NCBI RefSeq assembly: GCF_014648875.1
Contig: NZ_BMRY01000002.1
Location: 1 to 64,000 of the forward strand
Source: Streptomyces parvus
GTDB lineage: Bacteria > Actinomycetota > Actinomycetes > Streptomycetales > Streptomycetaceae
DNA: 64,000 nt
Reading direction: 5' to 3'
In this document: positions 33,445 through 42,833 of the stretch, piece by piece
How positions within the stretch are numbered: position 1 is the first letter of the stretch
Layout: the number at the start of each line of letters is the position of its first letter
The notes under the pieces: generated by a model
The model's database searches: none
Told to the model about the DNA's origin: nothing
What the model saw: only the letters and a program-made list of their open reading frames with translations
Program-made: the position numbers and the translations under genes

Positions 33445-35663
33445 GCAACATTCCCGAGACCGGGCGGACCCAGCGGGTCCAGATCCGGCTCATCGTCATC
33501 CAGGTCCTCGTCTTCTCCCTGCTGCTCACCCTCGGCGGACGCCTCTGGTACCTCCAGATCCGCAACGGCGACGAGTACACCGCCGAAGCCGCGGGCAACG
33601 GCGTCCAGCAGGTCGTCCAGCCTGCCGTGCGTGGCTCGATCCTCGACGCCCGCGGCGTACCGCTCGCCGACAACGAGACCCGCCTCGTCGTCTCCGCCAG
33701 CCGTACCGAGCTGCTGAAGATGAAGGACGACGGTGTCGGCGTCCTCACCCGGCTCGCCGAGGTCCTGGACATGAAGGCCGAGGACGTCCGCGACAAGGTC
33801 CGCCTCTGCGACTCCGAGACCCCCCAGCCCTGCTGGAACGGCTCGCCCTACCAGCCGATCCCGGTCACCGACGAGGCCACCACCCAGCAGGCCCTCCAGA
33901 TCCGCGAGCGCGCCGAGGACTTCCCCGGCATCACCGCCGAACCCACCGCCGTACGCCGCTACGCCGCCCCCGGCAAGGCGAAGACCGCGCAGGTGCTCGG
34001 CTATCTGTCGCCCGTCACCGACGACGAGATCAAGCAGGCGCAGGACGGCCCGTCGCCCTACCTCCGTTCCGACCAGGTCGGCCGGTCCGGGATCGAGCGC
34101 ACCTACGACAAGGAGCTGCGCGGCAAGGCGGGCGTCACCCGCTACGAGGTCGACAACCTCGGCCGCGTCATGGGCGAGGCGGAGAACGACCCGGCGGTGG
34201 CCGGCTCCACCCTCGTCACCAGCCTCGACGCCCGCGTCCAGGCGGTCGCCGAATACGAGCTCGCCGCCGCGATGAAGCAGGTCCGGGGCGAGACCGACAA
34301 GATCACCGGCCGCAAGTACGAGGCCGACTCCGGGGCGGTCGTCGTCATGGAGTCGAAGACCGGCCGGGTCGTGGCGATGGCCTCCCAGCCCGACTACGAC
34401 CCCAACGACTGGGTCGGCGGCATCTCCGGCAAGCAGTACGCCAAGCTCACCAGCAAGAAGTCCAACTACCCGCTGCTCAACCGGGCCATCCAGGGCCAGG
34501 CCCCGGCCGGCTCGATCTTCAAGGTCGTCTCGGCGAGCGCCGCCGTGCGCGGCGGGCACGCCTTCAACGACCTCTACGAGTGCAGCAGCTCCTACAGCCT
34601 GGGCAACCAGACCTTCGCGAACTTCGAGTCCCAGGGCCACGGCCCCATCACCCTCGGAGACGCGCTCAAGTACTCCTGCAACACCGTCTTCTACCGCCTC
34701 GGCCACGAGGAGTGGGTGAAGGACGGCGGCATAAAGCCCAAGAAGGACGCCAAGAACTGGTTCTACACGACCGCCCGTGACTTCGGGCTCGGCGCCGAGA
34801 CGGGCATCGACCTGCCCAACGAGGTCAAGGGCCGCATCCCGGACCGCAAGTGGAAGCAGGACTTCTGGGAGGCCAACAAGGACGCCTGGTGCAAGGAGGG
34901 CAAGAAGGGCGGCACCTACGTCCAGCAGATCGCGTACGAGAGCTGCCTCGAAGGCAACCAGCTCAAGGCCTACGACAGCATCAACTACTCGATCGGCCAG
35001 GGTGACGTACTCGTCACGCCCATCCAGATGGCCACCGCCTACGCCGCCATCAGCAACGGCGGCACCCTCCACGAGCCCACCGTCGGCAAGGCCGTGATCA
35101 GCCCCGACGGCAAGACCGTCCAGGAGATCAAGCCCAAGGTCAGCGGGAAGCTCCCGGTCGACGCCCAGACCATCAAGGACCTCGACAAGGGGCTGCGCTC
35201 CGTGGTCGAGCCGGGCGGCACCGCCGCCTGGCGGTTCGGCGGCTGGCCGCAGGACAAGATCCCGATGCGAGCCAAGACCGGCACCGCCCAGGTGTACGGC
35301 AAGCAGACCACCGGCTGGTTCGCGACCTACACCGACGACTACACCATCGTCATGACGATCTCCCAGGGCGGTACCGGCTCCGGCTCCTCCGGGCCCGCCG
35401 TCCGCAAGATCTACGACGCGCTCTACGGCCTCGACTCCGCCGGCAACCAGGACCTGAAGCGGGCCCTGCTGCCCGAGCCCCAGAAGGCGCTGCCGAAGGT
35501 CCAGCCCGACGGCTCGATCCACGCGCCGAAGATCAAGCCCTACGACCCCACTCCGGTCACGCCCGAGGAGCAGCCGGGAGGACAGGAACCCCAGTTGCCC
35601 CTGCCGCCCGGAGGCCAGCCCGGACTCACCGGATCACCCGCGTCCACGGGGAGGCAGCCGTAA
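33441..35663 (+). CDS. pbp2: class B penicillin-binding protein 2 (transpeptidase)
   Basis: A 740-residue peptidoglycan DD-transpeptidase that partners RodA. One N-terminal TM (IRLIVIQVLVFSLLLTLGG) leads to the dimerisation domain (RGSILDARGVPLADN, about residues 70-85) and the transpeptidase domain. Active-site motifs are SIFK (catalytic Ser near 358), SCN (near 412) and KTGTA (near 612). The C-terminus ends in a Pro/Gln/Gly-rich extension of about 60 residues beyond the catalytic fold. The GTG at 33441 overlaps mini-ORF 2, with GGGGG about 7 bases upstream. It overlaps rodA by one base (TAATG). Confidence 0.96.
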   Translation: MSNIPETGRTQRVQIRLIVIQVLVFSLLLTLGGRLWYLQIRNGDEYTAEAAGNGVQQVVQPAVRGSILDARGVPLADNETRLVVSASRTELLKMKDDGVGVLTRLAEVLDMKAEDVRDKVRLCDSETPQPCWNGSPYQPIPVTDEATTQQALQIRERAEDFPGITAEPTAVRRYAAPGKAKTAQVLGYLSPVTDDEIKQAQDGPSPYLRSDQVGRSGIERTYDKELRGKAGVTRYEVDNLGRVMGEAENDPAVAGSTLVTSLDARVQAVAEYELAAAMKQVRGETDKITGRKYEADSGAVVVMESKTGRVVAMASQPDYDPNDWVGGISGKQYAKLTSKKSNYPLLNRAIQGQAPAGSIFKVVSASAAVRGGHAFNDLYECSSSYSLGNQTFANFESQGHGPITLGDALKYSCNTVFYRLGHEEWVKDGGIKPKKDAKNWFYTTARDFGLGAETGIDLPNEVKGRIPDRKWKQDFWEANKDAWCKEGKKGGTYVQQIAYESCLEGNQLKAYDSINYSIGQGDVLVTPIQMATAYAAISNGGTLHEPTVGKAVISPDGKTVQEIKPKVSGKLPVDAQTIKDLDKGLRSVVEPGGTAAWRFGGWPQDKIPMRAKTGTAQVYGKQTTGWFATYTDDYTIVMTISQGGTGSGSSGPAVRKIYDALYGLDSAGNQDLKRALLPEPQKALPKVQPDGSIHAPKIKPYDPTPVTPEEQPGGQEPQLPLPPGGQPGLTGSPASTGRQP

Positions 35664-36856
35664 TGGCAGGTGGATTCTCCGTCTCCGGGTACGGCCCCGA
35701 CGAGGGCCCCTGGGCCAAGCTGACGGCCCGCGACTCGCTCGCGCGGCGGCTGGACTGGCCGCTGCTCGGGGCCGCGCTCGTGCTCTCGTTCGTCGGCTCG
35801 CTCCTCGTGTGGTCCGCGACCCGCAACCGCGACCACCTCACCCAGGGCGACCCGTACTTCTTCCTCCTGCGGCACGCCCTCAACACCGGCATCGGCCTCG
35901 CCCTGATGATCGGCACGATCTGGCTCGGCCACCGCACCCTGCGCGGAGCCGTCCCGGTCCTCTACGGCATCTCCGTGCTGCTGGTCCTCGCGGTCCTCAC
36001 CCCGCTCGGCACCACGGTCAACGGCGCCCACGCCTGGATCAAGCTGCCTGCGGGCTTCTCGATCCAGCCCTCCGAGTTCACCAAGATCACCATCATTCTG
36101 GTGATGGCGATGCTGCTGGCCGCCCGCGTCGACGCGGGCGACCAGGCCCACCCCGACCACCGCACCGTCGCCAAGGCGCTGGGCCTCGCGGCGATCCCGA
36201 TGGCCATCGTCATGCTGATGCCGGACCTCGGCTCGGTGATGGTCATGGCCGTCATCGTCCTCGGCGTCCTGCTGGCCTCCGGCGCCTCCAACCGCTGGGT
36301 CTTCGGACTCATCGGCGCGGGCGCGGGCGGGGCCGTCGCCGTCTGGCAGCTCGGTCTGCTCGACGACTACCAGATCGCCCGGTTCGCCGCCTTCGCCAAC
36401 CCCGCGCTCGATCCGGCGGGCGTCGGCTACAACACCAACCAGGCCCGCATCGCGATCGGCTCCGGCGGACTCACCGGCACCGGACTCTTCGAAGGAACCC
36501 AGACCACCGGCCAGTTCGTGCCCGAACAGCAGACCGACTTCGTCTTCACCGTCGCCGGCGAGGAGCTGGGCTTCCTGGGCGCGGGGCTGATCATCGTGCT
36601 CCTGGGCGTCGTCCTGTGGCGCGCCTGCCGGATCGCCCGCGAGACCACCGAGCTGTACGGCACGGTCGTCGCCGCCGGGATCATCGCCTGGTTCGCCTTC
36701 CAGTCCTTCGAGAACATCGGCATGACGCTCGGCATCATGCCGGTCGCCGGACTGCCGCTGCCCTTCGTCTCCTACGGAGGGTCCTCGATGTTCGCCGTCT
36801 GGGTGGCGGTCGGCCTGCTCCAGTCCATCAGGGTGCAACGGCCACTGTCCGCCTGA
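35663..36856 (+). CDS. rodA: SEDS-family peptidoglycan polymerase RodA (Sfr)
   Basis: A 397-residue polytopic SEDS glycosyltransferase polymerising lipid II together with PBP2. About ten hydrophobic segments are visible. Family motifs are GAHAWIKLPAGFSIQPSEFTKI (the conserved QPSE region), the TNQARIAIGSGGLTGTG loop, FVPEQQTDFVFTVAGEELGF and GLPLPFVSYGGSSM. The ATG at 35663 shares its first base with the pbp2 stop, so translation is coupled and the pair is expressed in equal amounts. In Streptomyces this homologue is known as Sfr. Confidence 0.96.
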   Translation: MAGGFSVSGYGPDEGPWAKLTARDSLARRLDWPLLGAALVLSFVGSLLVWSATRNRDHLTQGDPYFFLLRHALNTGIGLALMIGTIWLGHRTLRGAVPVLYGISVLLVLAVLTPLGTTVNGAHAWIKLPAGFSIQPSEFTKITIILVMAMLLAARVDAGDQAHPDHRTVAKALGLAAIPMAIVMLMPDLGSVMVMAVIVLGVLLASGASNRWVFGLIGAGAGGAVAVWQLGLLDDYQIARFAAFANPALDPAGVGYNTNQARIAIGSGGLTGTGLFEGTQTTGQFVPEQQTDFVFTVAGEELGFLGAGLIIVLLGVVLWRACRIARETTELYGTVVAAGIIAWFAFQSFENIGMTLGIMPVAGLPLPFVSYGGSSMFAVWVAVGLLQSIRVQRPLSA

Positions 36857-36886
36857 ACCCGGGCGGTCGCGGGTAGGTGTCCGTAC

Positions 36887-38413
36887 ATGGCGGACACCAA
36901 ACGCGAGATCGAGCGGAAGTACGAGGCCACCGACGACACCCGGCTGCCCGACCTGACCCGGGCGGCCGGGGTCGACCGGGTCGTCCCGCGCGGCCGGACA
37001 GAGCTGGACGCCGTCTACTGGGACACCGCCGACCTCCGCCTGGCGGCCGGCTCCCTCACCCTGCGCCGCAGGACCGGTGGGGACGACGAGGGGTGGCACC
37101 TGAAGTTCCCCGTCGCGGTCGGCATCCGGGACGAGATCCACGAACCGCTCTCCGACACCCTGCCGCCCTCGCTGGCCGCCCTCCTGCGCTCCCGGGTCCG
37201 GCAGGCGGAGATCGCCCCCATCGTCCGGCTGCTCTCCTCGCGGGACGTCCACCACCTGCTGGCCGACGACGGCACACTCCTCGCCGAGGTCAGTGTCGAC
37301 ACGGTGCTCGCGGAGCGGCTCGCGGGGGAGGGGAGCGGCACCAGCGCCGCCTGGACCGAGATCGAGGTCGAGCTCGCCGACGACGGCGACCCGGCCGTGC
37401 TGGACGCGGTCGAGAAGCGGCTCCGCAAGGCCGGGGTGCGCCCCGCGGCATCCTCCTCGAAGCTCGCCAGGGCGCTGGCGGAGACGACCCCCCGACGGGA
37501 CGGAGAGAAGCAGGAGGAGGACGCGCCGCGGACCGCGGGCGACCACGTCCTCGCCTACGTACGCAAGCAGATCGCCACGATCGTCCGCCTCGACCCCGCC
37601 GTCCGCCGCGACCTTCCCGACTCCGTGCACAAGATGCGCGTCGCCACCCGCCGGCTGCGCAGCACCTTCAAGACCCACCGCAGGATCCTCGACCGCGAGG
37701 TCACCGACCCGCTCGGCGCGGAGCTCAAGTGGCTCGCCGCCGAACTGGGCCTCGACCGCGACCAGGAAGTCCTGGACGAGCGCATCGGCTCCCGCGTCGA
37801 GGCCCTGCCCGCGACCCTGACCCTCGGTCCCGTGCGCGGCCGGCTCCGCGCCTGGTCGGCCGCCCGCCGCACCGGATCGCGCCGCAGGATCATCGACGTA
37901 CTCGACGGGCAGCGGTATCTCGACCTCCTGGAGGCCCTCGACGCCCTGGTCGCCGACCCGCCCCTGCGCCCCGCCGCCGGCAAGGCACCGGGCAGGGCCC
38001 TGCCCCGGGCCGTCCTCAAGGACTACGAGAAGCTCGCGCGCCGGATGGACCACGCCCTGGAGCACCCGCCGGGCCCCGAGCGGGACACCGCGATGCACGA
38101 GGCCCGCAAGGCCGCCAAGCGCGCCCGGTACGCGGGCGAGTCGGCCCGGCCCGCGCTCGGCAAGCCCGCCAAGCGGTTCGCCAAGAGGGTGAAGGCCGTG
38201 CAGTCCGTCCTCGGCGACCACCAGGACAGCGTCGTCGCCCGCGAGGCCCTGCGCGCGCTCGCGATCGAGGCGCACGCGGCGGGGGAGACCGCGTTCACCT
38301 GGGGACTTCTGTACGGGCAGGATGAGGCCGCCGCCGAGGCGCGGGAGCGCGAGCTCCCCGAGGTCTGGGCGCGCGCCTCGGACCCCGGACTGCGGGCGGA
38401 TCTGAAGCACTGA
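36887..38413 (+). CDS. CYTH and CHAD domain protein
   Basis: A 508-residue protein. Residues 1-200 form a CYTH triphosphate-tunnel domain: the diagnostic ExExK is EIERKYE near residue 7, with further charged strands LRRRTGGDDEGWHLKFP and WTEIEVELAD. Residues 225-500 form a CHAD helical domain rich in conserved His and Arg (VHKMRVATRRLRSTFKTHR; DTAMHEARKAAKRARYAGE), which in other bacteria binds polyphosphate. CYTH-CHAD fusions are thought to act on polyphosphate or triphosphates. The ATG at 36887 follows rodA by 30 bases, so it may be read from the mre operon. Confidence 0.9.
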   Translation: MADTKREIERKYEATDDTRLPDLTRAAGVDRVVPRGRTELDAVYWDTADLRLAAGSLTLRRRTGGDDEGWHLKFPVAVGIRDEIHEPLSDTLPPSLAALLRSRVRQAEIAPIVRLLSSRDVHHLLADDGTLLAEVSVDTVLAERLAGEGSGTSAAWTEIEVELADDGDPAVLDAVEKRLRKAGVRPAASSSKLARALAETTPRRDGEKQEEDAPRTAGDHVLAYVRKQIATIVRLDPAVRRDLPDSVHKMRVATRRLRSTFKTHRRILDREVTDPLGAELKWLAAELGLDRDQEVLDERIGSRVEALPATLTLGPVRGRLRAWSAARRTGSRRRIIDVLDGQRYLDLLEALDALVADPPLRPAAGKAPGRALPRAVLKDYEKLARRMDHALEHPPGPERDTAMHEARKAAKRARYAGESARPALGKPAKRFAKRVKAVQSVLGDHQDSVVAREALRALAIEAHAAGETAFTWGLLYGQDEAAAEARERELPEVWARASDPGLRADLKH

Positions 38414-38465
38414 GACGCGGGGTACGCTTGATGGTCACCCCTGCCGGCTCACGAAGGTTCGCGAG

Positions 38466-40394
38466 ATGTCTGCCGCATCGGTCTTCCCACAGCTCGAAGC
38501 TCTGCTCCCGCATGTGCAGAAGCCCATCCAGTACGTCGGCGGTGAGCTGAACTCCACCGTCAAGGACTGGGACAGCTGTGACGTCCGCTGGACCCTGATG
38601 TACCCCGACGCCTACGAGGTCGGGCTCCCCAACCAGGGCGTCATGATCCTCTACGAGGTACTGAACGAGCGCGAGGGCGTCCTCGCCGAGCGCACGTACA
38701 GCGTCTGGCCGGACCTCGAAGAGCTGATGCGCGAGCACGACGTGCCGCAGTTCACCGTGGACAGCCACCGCCCCGTCGGCGCGTTCGACGTCTTCGGCCT
38801 CAGCTTCTCCACCGAACTCGGCTACACCAACATGCTCACCGCCCTGGACCTGGCGGGCATCCCGCTGGAGTCCAAGGACCGCACGGTGGACCACCCGATC
38901 GTCCTCGCGGGCGGCCACGCGGCCTTCAACCCCGAGCCGATCGCGGACTTCATCGACTGCGCGGTCGTCGGCGACGGCGAGCAGGCGGTCCTGGAGATCA
39001 CCGAGATCATCCGCGCCTGGAAGGCCGAGGGCCGCCCCGGCGGCCGTGACGAGGTGCTCTTCCGGCTCTCGAAGACCGGCGGCGTCTACGTCCCGCGCTT
39101 CTACGACGTCGAGTACCTCCCCGACGGCCGCATCGGCCGCGTCGTGCCCAACCGGTCCGGCGTGCCGTGGCGGGTCTCCAAGCACACGGTGATGGACCTC
39201 GACGAGTGGCCCTACCCCAAGCAGCCCCTCGTCCCGCTCGCGGAGACCGTGCACGAGCGGATGTCCGTGGAGATCTTCCGCGGCTGCACCCGCGGCTGCC
39301 GTTTCTGCCAGGCCGGCATGATCACGCGCCCCGTGCGGGAGCGAAGCATCACCGGCATCGGCGAAATGGTCGACAAGGGTCTCAAGGCGACCGGCTTCGA
39401 GGAGGTCGGCCTCCTCTCGCTCTCCTCCGCCGACCACAGCGAGATCGGTGACATCGCCAAGGGCCTCGCCGACCGCTACACCGACGACAAGATCGGCCTG
39501 TCGCTGCCCTCCACCCGCGTCGACGCGTTCAACGTCGACCTGGCCAACGAGCTGACCCGCAACGGGCGCCGCTCCGGTCTCACCTTCGCCCCCGAGGGCG
39601 GCTCCGAGCGGATGCGCAAGGTCATCAACAAGATGGTCTCGGAGGAGGACCTGATCCGCACGGTCGCCACCGCGTACGGCAACGGCTGGCGTCAGGTGAA
39701 GCTGTACTTCATGTGCGGCCTGCCCACCGAGACCGACGAGGACGTCCTGCAGATCGGCGACATGGCGGTCAACGTCATCGCCAAGGGCCGCGAGGTCTCC
39801 GGTCAGAACGACATCCGCTGCACCGTCTCCATCGGCGGGTTCGTCCCCAAGCCGCACACCCCCTTCCAGTGGGCCCCGCAGCTCTCCGCCGAGGACACCG
39901 ACGCCCGGCTGAAGAAGCTCCGGGACAAGATCCGCGGCGACAAGAAGTACGGCCGCTCCATCGGCTTCCGCTACCACGACGGCAAGCCCGGCATCGTCGA
40001 GGGCCTCCTCTCGCGCGGCGACCGCCGTGTCGGCTCCGTCATCCGCGCGGTCTACGAGTCCGGCGGCCGCTTCGACGGCTGGCGCGAGCACTTCAGCTAC
40101 GACCTCTGGATGAACTGCGCCGAGAAGACGCTCCCCGAGTTCGGCGTCGACGTCGCCTGGTACACCACCCGCGAGCGCACCTACGAGGAGGTCCTGCCCT
40201 GGGACCACCTCGACTCCGGCCTGGACAAGGACTGGCTCTGGGAGGACTGGCAGGACGCGCTCGACGAGACCGAGGTCGAGGACTGCCGCTGGACCCCCTG
40301 CTTCGACTGCGGCGTCTGCCCGCAGCTCGACCTGGACATCCAGATCGGCCCCACCGGCAAGAAGCTCCTGCCGCTGAGCGTCGTGAACAAGTAG
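38466..40394 (+). CDS. B12-binding-like radical SAM protein, TIGR03960 family
   Basis: A 642-residue protein. An N-terminal cobalamin-binding-like region (VFGLSFSTELGYTNMLTALDLAGIPLE; VLAGGHAAFNPEPIADFIDCAVVGDGE) precedes a radical SAM barrel with the CxxxCxxC cluster motif CTRGCRFC near residue 275. Downstream motifs include TFAPEGGSERMRKVINK and the C-terminal CFDCGVCPQ, which carries three more Cys. In most bacteria this family sits next to a DUF2344 protein and ribonuclease E/G, as here. The substrate is unknown. The ATG at 38466 has AAGG upstream. Confidence 0.9.
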   Translation: MSAASVFPQLEALLPHVQKPIQYVGGELNSTVKDWDSCDVRWTLMYPDAYEVGLPNQGVMILYEVLNEREGVLAERTYSVWPDLEELMREHDVPQFTVDSHRPVGAFDVFGLSFSTELGYTNMLTALDLAGIPLESKDRTVDHPIVLAGGHAAFNPEPIADFIDCAVVGDGEQAVLEITEIIRAWKAEGRPGGRDEVLFRLSKTGGVYVPRFYDVEYLPDGRIGRVVPNRSGVPWRVSKHTVMDLDEWPYPKQPLVPLAETVHERMSVEIFRGCTRGCRFCQAGMITRPVRERSITGIGEMVDKGLKATGFEEVGLLSLSSADHSEIGDIAKGLADRYTDDKIGLSLPSTRVDAFNVDLANELTRNGRRSGLTFAPEGGSERMRKVINKMVSEEDLIRTVATAYGNGWRQVKLYFMCGLPTETDEDVLQIGDMAVNVIAKGREVSGQNDIRCTVSIGGFVPKPHTPFQWAPQLSAEDTDARLKKLRDKIRGDKKYGRSIGFRYHDGKPGIVEGLLSRGDRRVGSVIRAVYESGGRFDGWREHFSYDLWMNCAEKTLPEFGVDVAWYTTRERTYEEVLPWDHLDSGLDKDWLWEDWQDALDETEVEDCRWTPCFDCGVCPQLDLDIQIGPTGKKLLPLSVVNK

Positions 40395-40412
40395 CGCGTT
40401 TCCGAACGATCG

Positions 40413-40447
40413 TCAGGCCCGGTCCGGCAACCCCGGACCGGGCCTGA
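40413..40447 (+). terminator. hairpin after the radical SAM gene
   Basis: A perfect 15-bp stem (40413-40427 with 40433-40447) and a 5-base loop. It ends only 15 bases before the next start codon, so it may attenuate rather than fully stop transcription into the membrane-protein gene. Confidence 0.65.
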
Positions 40448-40462
40448 CGCGTCCTTGACGAC

Positions 40463-41698
40463 ATGGACTACGGCAAGCACCAGGCGCCCCAGGGATACGA
40501 GCCCGGCGAAGGGATCCTGACCACTCTGATCAGGATCCCGGTCCGGATCGTCGTCCTGGTGCTCGTCCTGCCCGCGCGCATGGTCTGGGACGCGCTCACC
40601 GCGCTCTGGCACGCCGCCGACCGCGTCCTGCTGCGCCCGCTGGGCCGGGCCCTGGCATGGCTCCTCGACACACTCGTACTCGCCCCGCTGACCTGGCTGT
40701 ACACCTGGGTCATCGCGCCCCTCGGCAAGGCCGCCGCCTGGCTGGCCGTCGCCCTGTTCATCTGGCCCTGGATCGGGCTGTGGCGGTACGTGATCGTCCC
40801 CGTCGCCCGGTACGGGATCGCCGCGCCGGCAGTGTGGCTGTACGCCCACGTCCTCACCCCGCTGGGACACGGCCTGCGGTGGATCGGGACCGCGCTGCTC
40901 CTTCCGGCGCTGTACGGCCTCGGCAACGGCATCGGGTGGCTGATCACCGTGCTGCTGATCGTGCCGCTGCGGTTCCTGTGGCGGTACGTGGCCGTTCCTG
41001 TGGTGCGATACGGCCTGGTCGTCCCGGTGGTGTGGCTGTACGCCAACGTGCTCACGCCGATCGGCCTGGGCACGGCCTGGCTCCTGAGCAGGCTGTGGCA
41101 GGGCACCGCCTGGACCCTGGGCACGCTGTGGCAGGGCACCGCCTGGGTCCTGGCACAGCTCTGGCGGGGGATCGCGGCCACCGGACGCGGGCTCGGCCTG
41201 GCGGTCGCCTGGCTGGTCATGACCCTGCTGGTCGCGCCCATCGGCTGGGCGTACCGCCGGATCCTCACCCCGGTCGGCCGGGAGATCGCCGCCGCGTTCG
41301 ATGTCGCCTGGCGGATCGCCGGGTACGTCTCCCGCGCCGTCGGCCGGGCCCTCGCATGGCTCGCGTGGCATCTGATCGGCGCACCGGTCTCCTGGGCGTA
41401 CCGCACGGTGTGCACCCCCGTCGGCCACTTCCTGCGCGACGCGGTCTGGGCCCCGGCCCGGCGCGCCGCCGCCGAAGCGGGCCGGGCCGCCCGGGCGGCC
41501 CTGACCACCGCCCGGGAAACCGTGCGTCAGGCGCGTCGCGACGCGTGGCGGGCCCTCGTCGGCGCCCCCGCCGCCGAACGGCCTGGGGAACCGCGAGGGA
41601 TCCCTGCGCGTACTCTGGGTAGTACAACGACTGTCCCCAGCGCGGCGCAGGCGTCCGAGAGCCCTCTGGGCGGCGATCCGTTCGCCAAACAGGGGTGA
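40463..41698 (+). CDS. Trp-rich repeat membrane protein, unknown function
   Basis: A 411-residue hydrophobic protein I cannot assign to a family. It carries five copies of a motif P-x2-W-x-Y-x3-[LIVC]-x-P-x-G: APLTWLYTWVIAPLG (about residue 73), APAVWLYAHVLTPLG (121), VPVVWLYANVLTPIG (187), APIGWAYRRILTPVG (257) and APVSWAYRTVCTPVG (306). Between them are two related units, LWRYVIVPVARYG and LWRYVAVPVVRYG, and a WQGTAW doublet. The last 90 residues are Ala/Arg-rich and then polar. Trp is far above normal. It lies between the radical SAM protein and its usual DUF2344 partner. No ribosome site is obvious. Confidence 0.7.
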   Translation: MDYGKHQAPQGYEPGEGILTTLIRIPVRIVVLVLVLPARMVWDALTALWHAADRVLLRPLGRALAWLLDTLVLAPLTWLYTWVIAPLGKAAAWLAVALFIWPWIGLWRYVIVPVARYGIAAPAVWLYAHVLTPLGHGLRWIGTALLLPALYGLGNGIGWLITVLLIVPLRFLWRYVAVPVVRYGLVVPVVWLYANVLTPIGLGTAWLLSRLWQGTAWTLGTLWQGTAWVLAQLWRGIAATGRGLGLAVAWLVMTLLVAPIGWAYRRILTPVGREIAAAFDVAWRIAGYVSRAVGRALAWLAWHLIGAPVSWAYRTVCTPVGHFLRDAVWAPARRAAAEAGRAARAALTTARETVRQARRDAWRALVGAPAAERPGEPRGIPARTLGSTTTVPSAAQASESPLGGDPFAKQG

Positions 41699-41780
41699 GC
41701 CGGAGCGGCACCCCGGGGGGCCACCCGTATTTCGTGGGCGGCGCGCCACCGCGCCCGCCCCGCACCGAGGAGAAGAACCA

Positions 41781-42605
41781 CTGGGCAAGCGACAGCCCGA
41801 AGGCCCGCCGCCCGCACCGGCAGTGCAGCGCATCCGACTGCGCTACACCAAGCGCGGCCGCCTCCGGTTCACCAGCCACCGAGACTTCCAGCGGGCCTTC
41901 GAGCGGGCACTGCGCCGCTCCGAGGTGCCGATGGCGTATTCGGCGGGCTTCACGCCCCACCCCAAGGTCTCCTACGCCAATGCCGCACCCACCGGCACGG
42001 GCAGCGAGGCGGAGTTCCTGGAGATCGCCCTTACCGAGGCCCGGGACCCCGAGGTCCTGCGCGGACTGCTCGACGCGTCCATGCCGGCCGGCCTCGACAT
42101 CGTCGACGCGGTCGAGGCCCGCACCTCGGGCCTGGCCGAACGGCTCACCGCCTCCGTCTGGGAGATGCGCCTGGACGGCGTCGACCCCGAGGACGTCCGC
42201 ACGGCCGTTGCCGCGTTCAACGACGCCGAGACCGTCGAGGTCCAGCGCAAGGCCAAGAACGGCATCCGGACGTTCGACGCCCGCGCCGCCGTCGCCGACC
42301 TGCGGGTCGTCGACGCTCCGGCCGATAGGCCGGGTGAGCGGCCCTGTGCGATACTGCGCCTGGTTGTTCGGCACGTGACACCTGCCGTGCGACCCGACGA
42401 CGTCCTGTCCGGTCTCCGAGCTGTGGCCGACCTGGCGCCGCCCGTTCCCGCTGCGGTGACGAGGCTGGCGCAGGGGCTCTTCGACGAGGAGTCCGGCACG
42501 GTGACCGACCCGCTCGCGCCCGACCGCGAGGCCGCCCCGACCGCACATCCCGCGGTCGCCGGGGCAGCCGTCGCGACGGCGCCGGAAGGTGCAGGTTCCG
42601 CGTAG
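41781..42605 (+). CDS. DUF2344 / TIGR03936 protein, radical SAM partner
   Basis: A 274-residue protein containing QRIRLRYTKRGRLRFTSHRD near the start and AYSAGFTPHPKVSYANAAPTG, the marks of the DUF2344 family that accompanies or is fused to TIGR03960 radical SAM proteins. The start is unusual: a CTG at 41781 has GAGGAG 8 bases upstream and gives LGKRQPEGPPP before the conserved core, while the in-frame GTG at 41823 has no ribosome site. I therefore take CTG as the start. The C-terminal 50 residues are Ala/Pro-rich. It is followed 228 bases later by rne, a conserved neighbourhood. The role is unknown; a tRNA- or rRNA-modification function is often supposed. Confidence 0.85.
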   Translation: MGKRQPEGPPPAPAVQRIRLRYTKRGRLRFTSHRDFQRAFERALRRSEVPMAYSAGFTPHPKVSYANAAPTGTGSEAEFLEIALTEARDPEVLRGLLDASMPAGLDIVDAVEARTSGLAERLTASVWEMRLDGVDPEDVRTAVAAFNDAETVEVQRKAKNGIRTFDARAAVADLRVVDAPADRPGERPCAILRLVVRHVTPAVRPDDVLSGLRAVADLAPPVPAAVTRLAQGLFDEESGTVTDPLAPDREAAPTAHPAVAGAAVATAPEGAGSA

Positions 42606-42833
42606 GGCGGTCGTTGTAGCGCAGCCCTGTGACCCGGGAGCCACCTGGGTCGGGCCGCGCACTGACCCACAAGACTTTCGCCAGGCCGTACGCACACCGC
42701 GTACGGAACCGGCGAGCCAGACATCAGTTCCCGTGCGGCGCCCGCGCCCCGGACGGCGGTATCGCACCACAGCGGACCGAGCCGGACCGGAATCAGACGC
42801 GGCGCCCGGGAGCACGACGGGAGAACCGCCCGC

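Noticed and set aside
32379..35522. A 1047-codon minus-strand open frame across mreD and pbp2
   Set aside because: Same artefact: the plus strand encodes intact MreD and PBP2 with all motifs.
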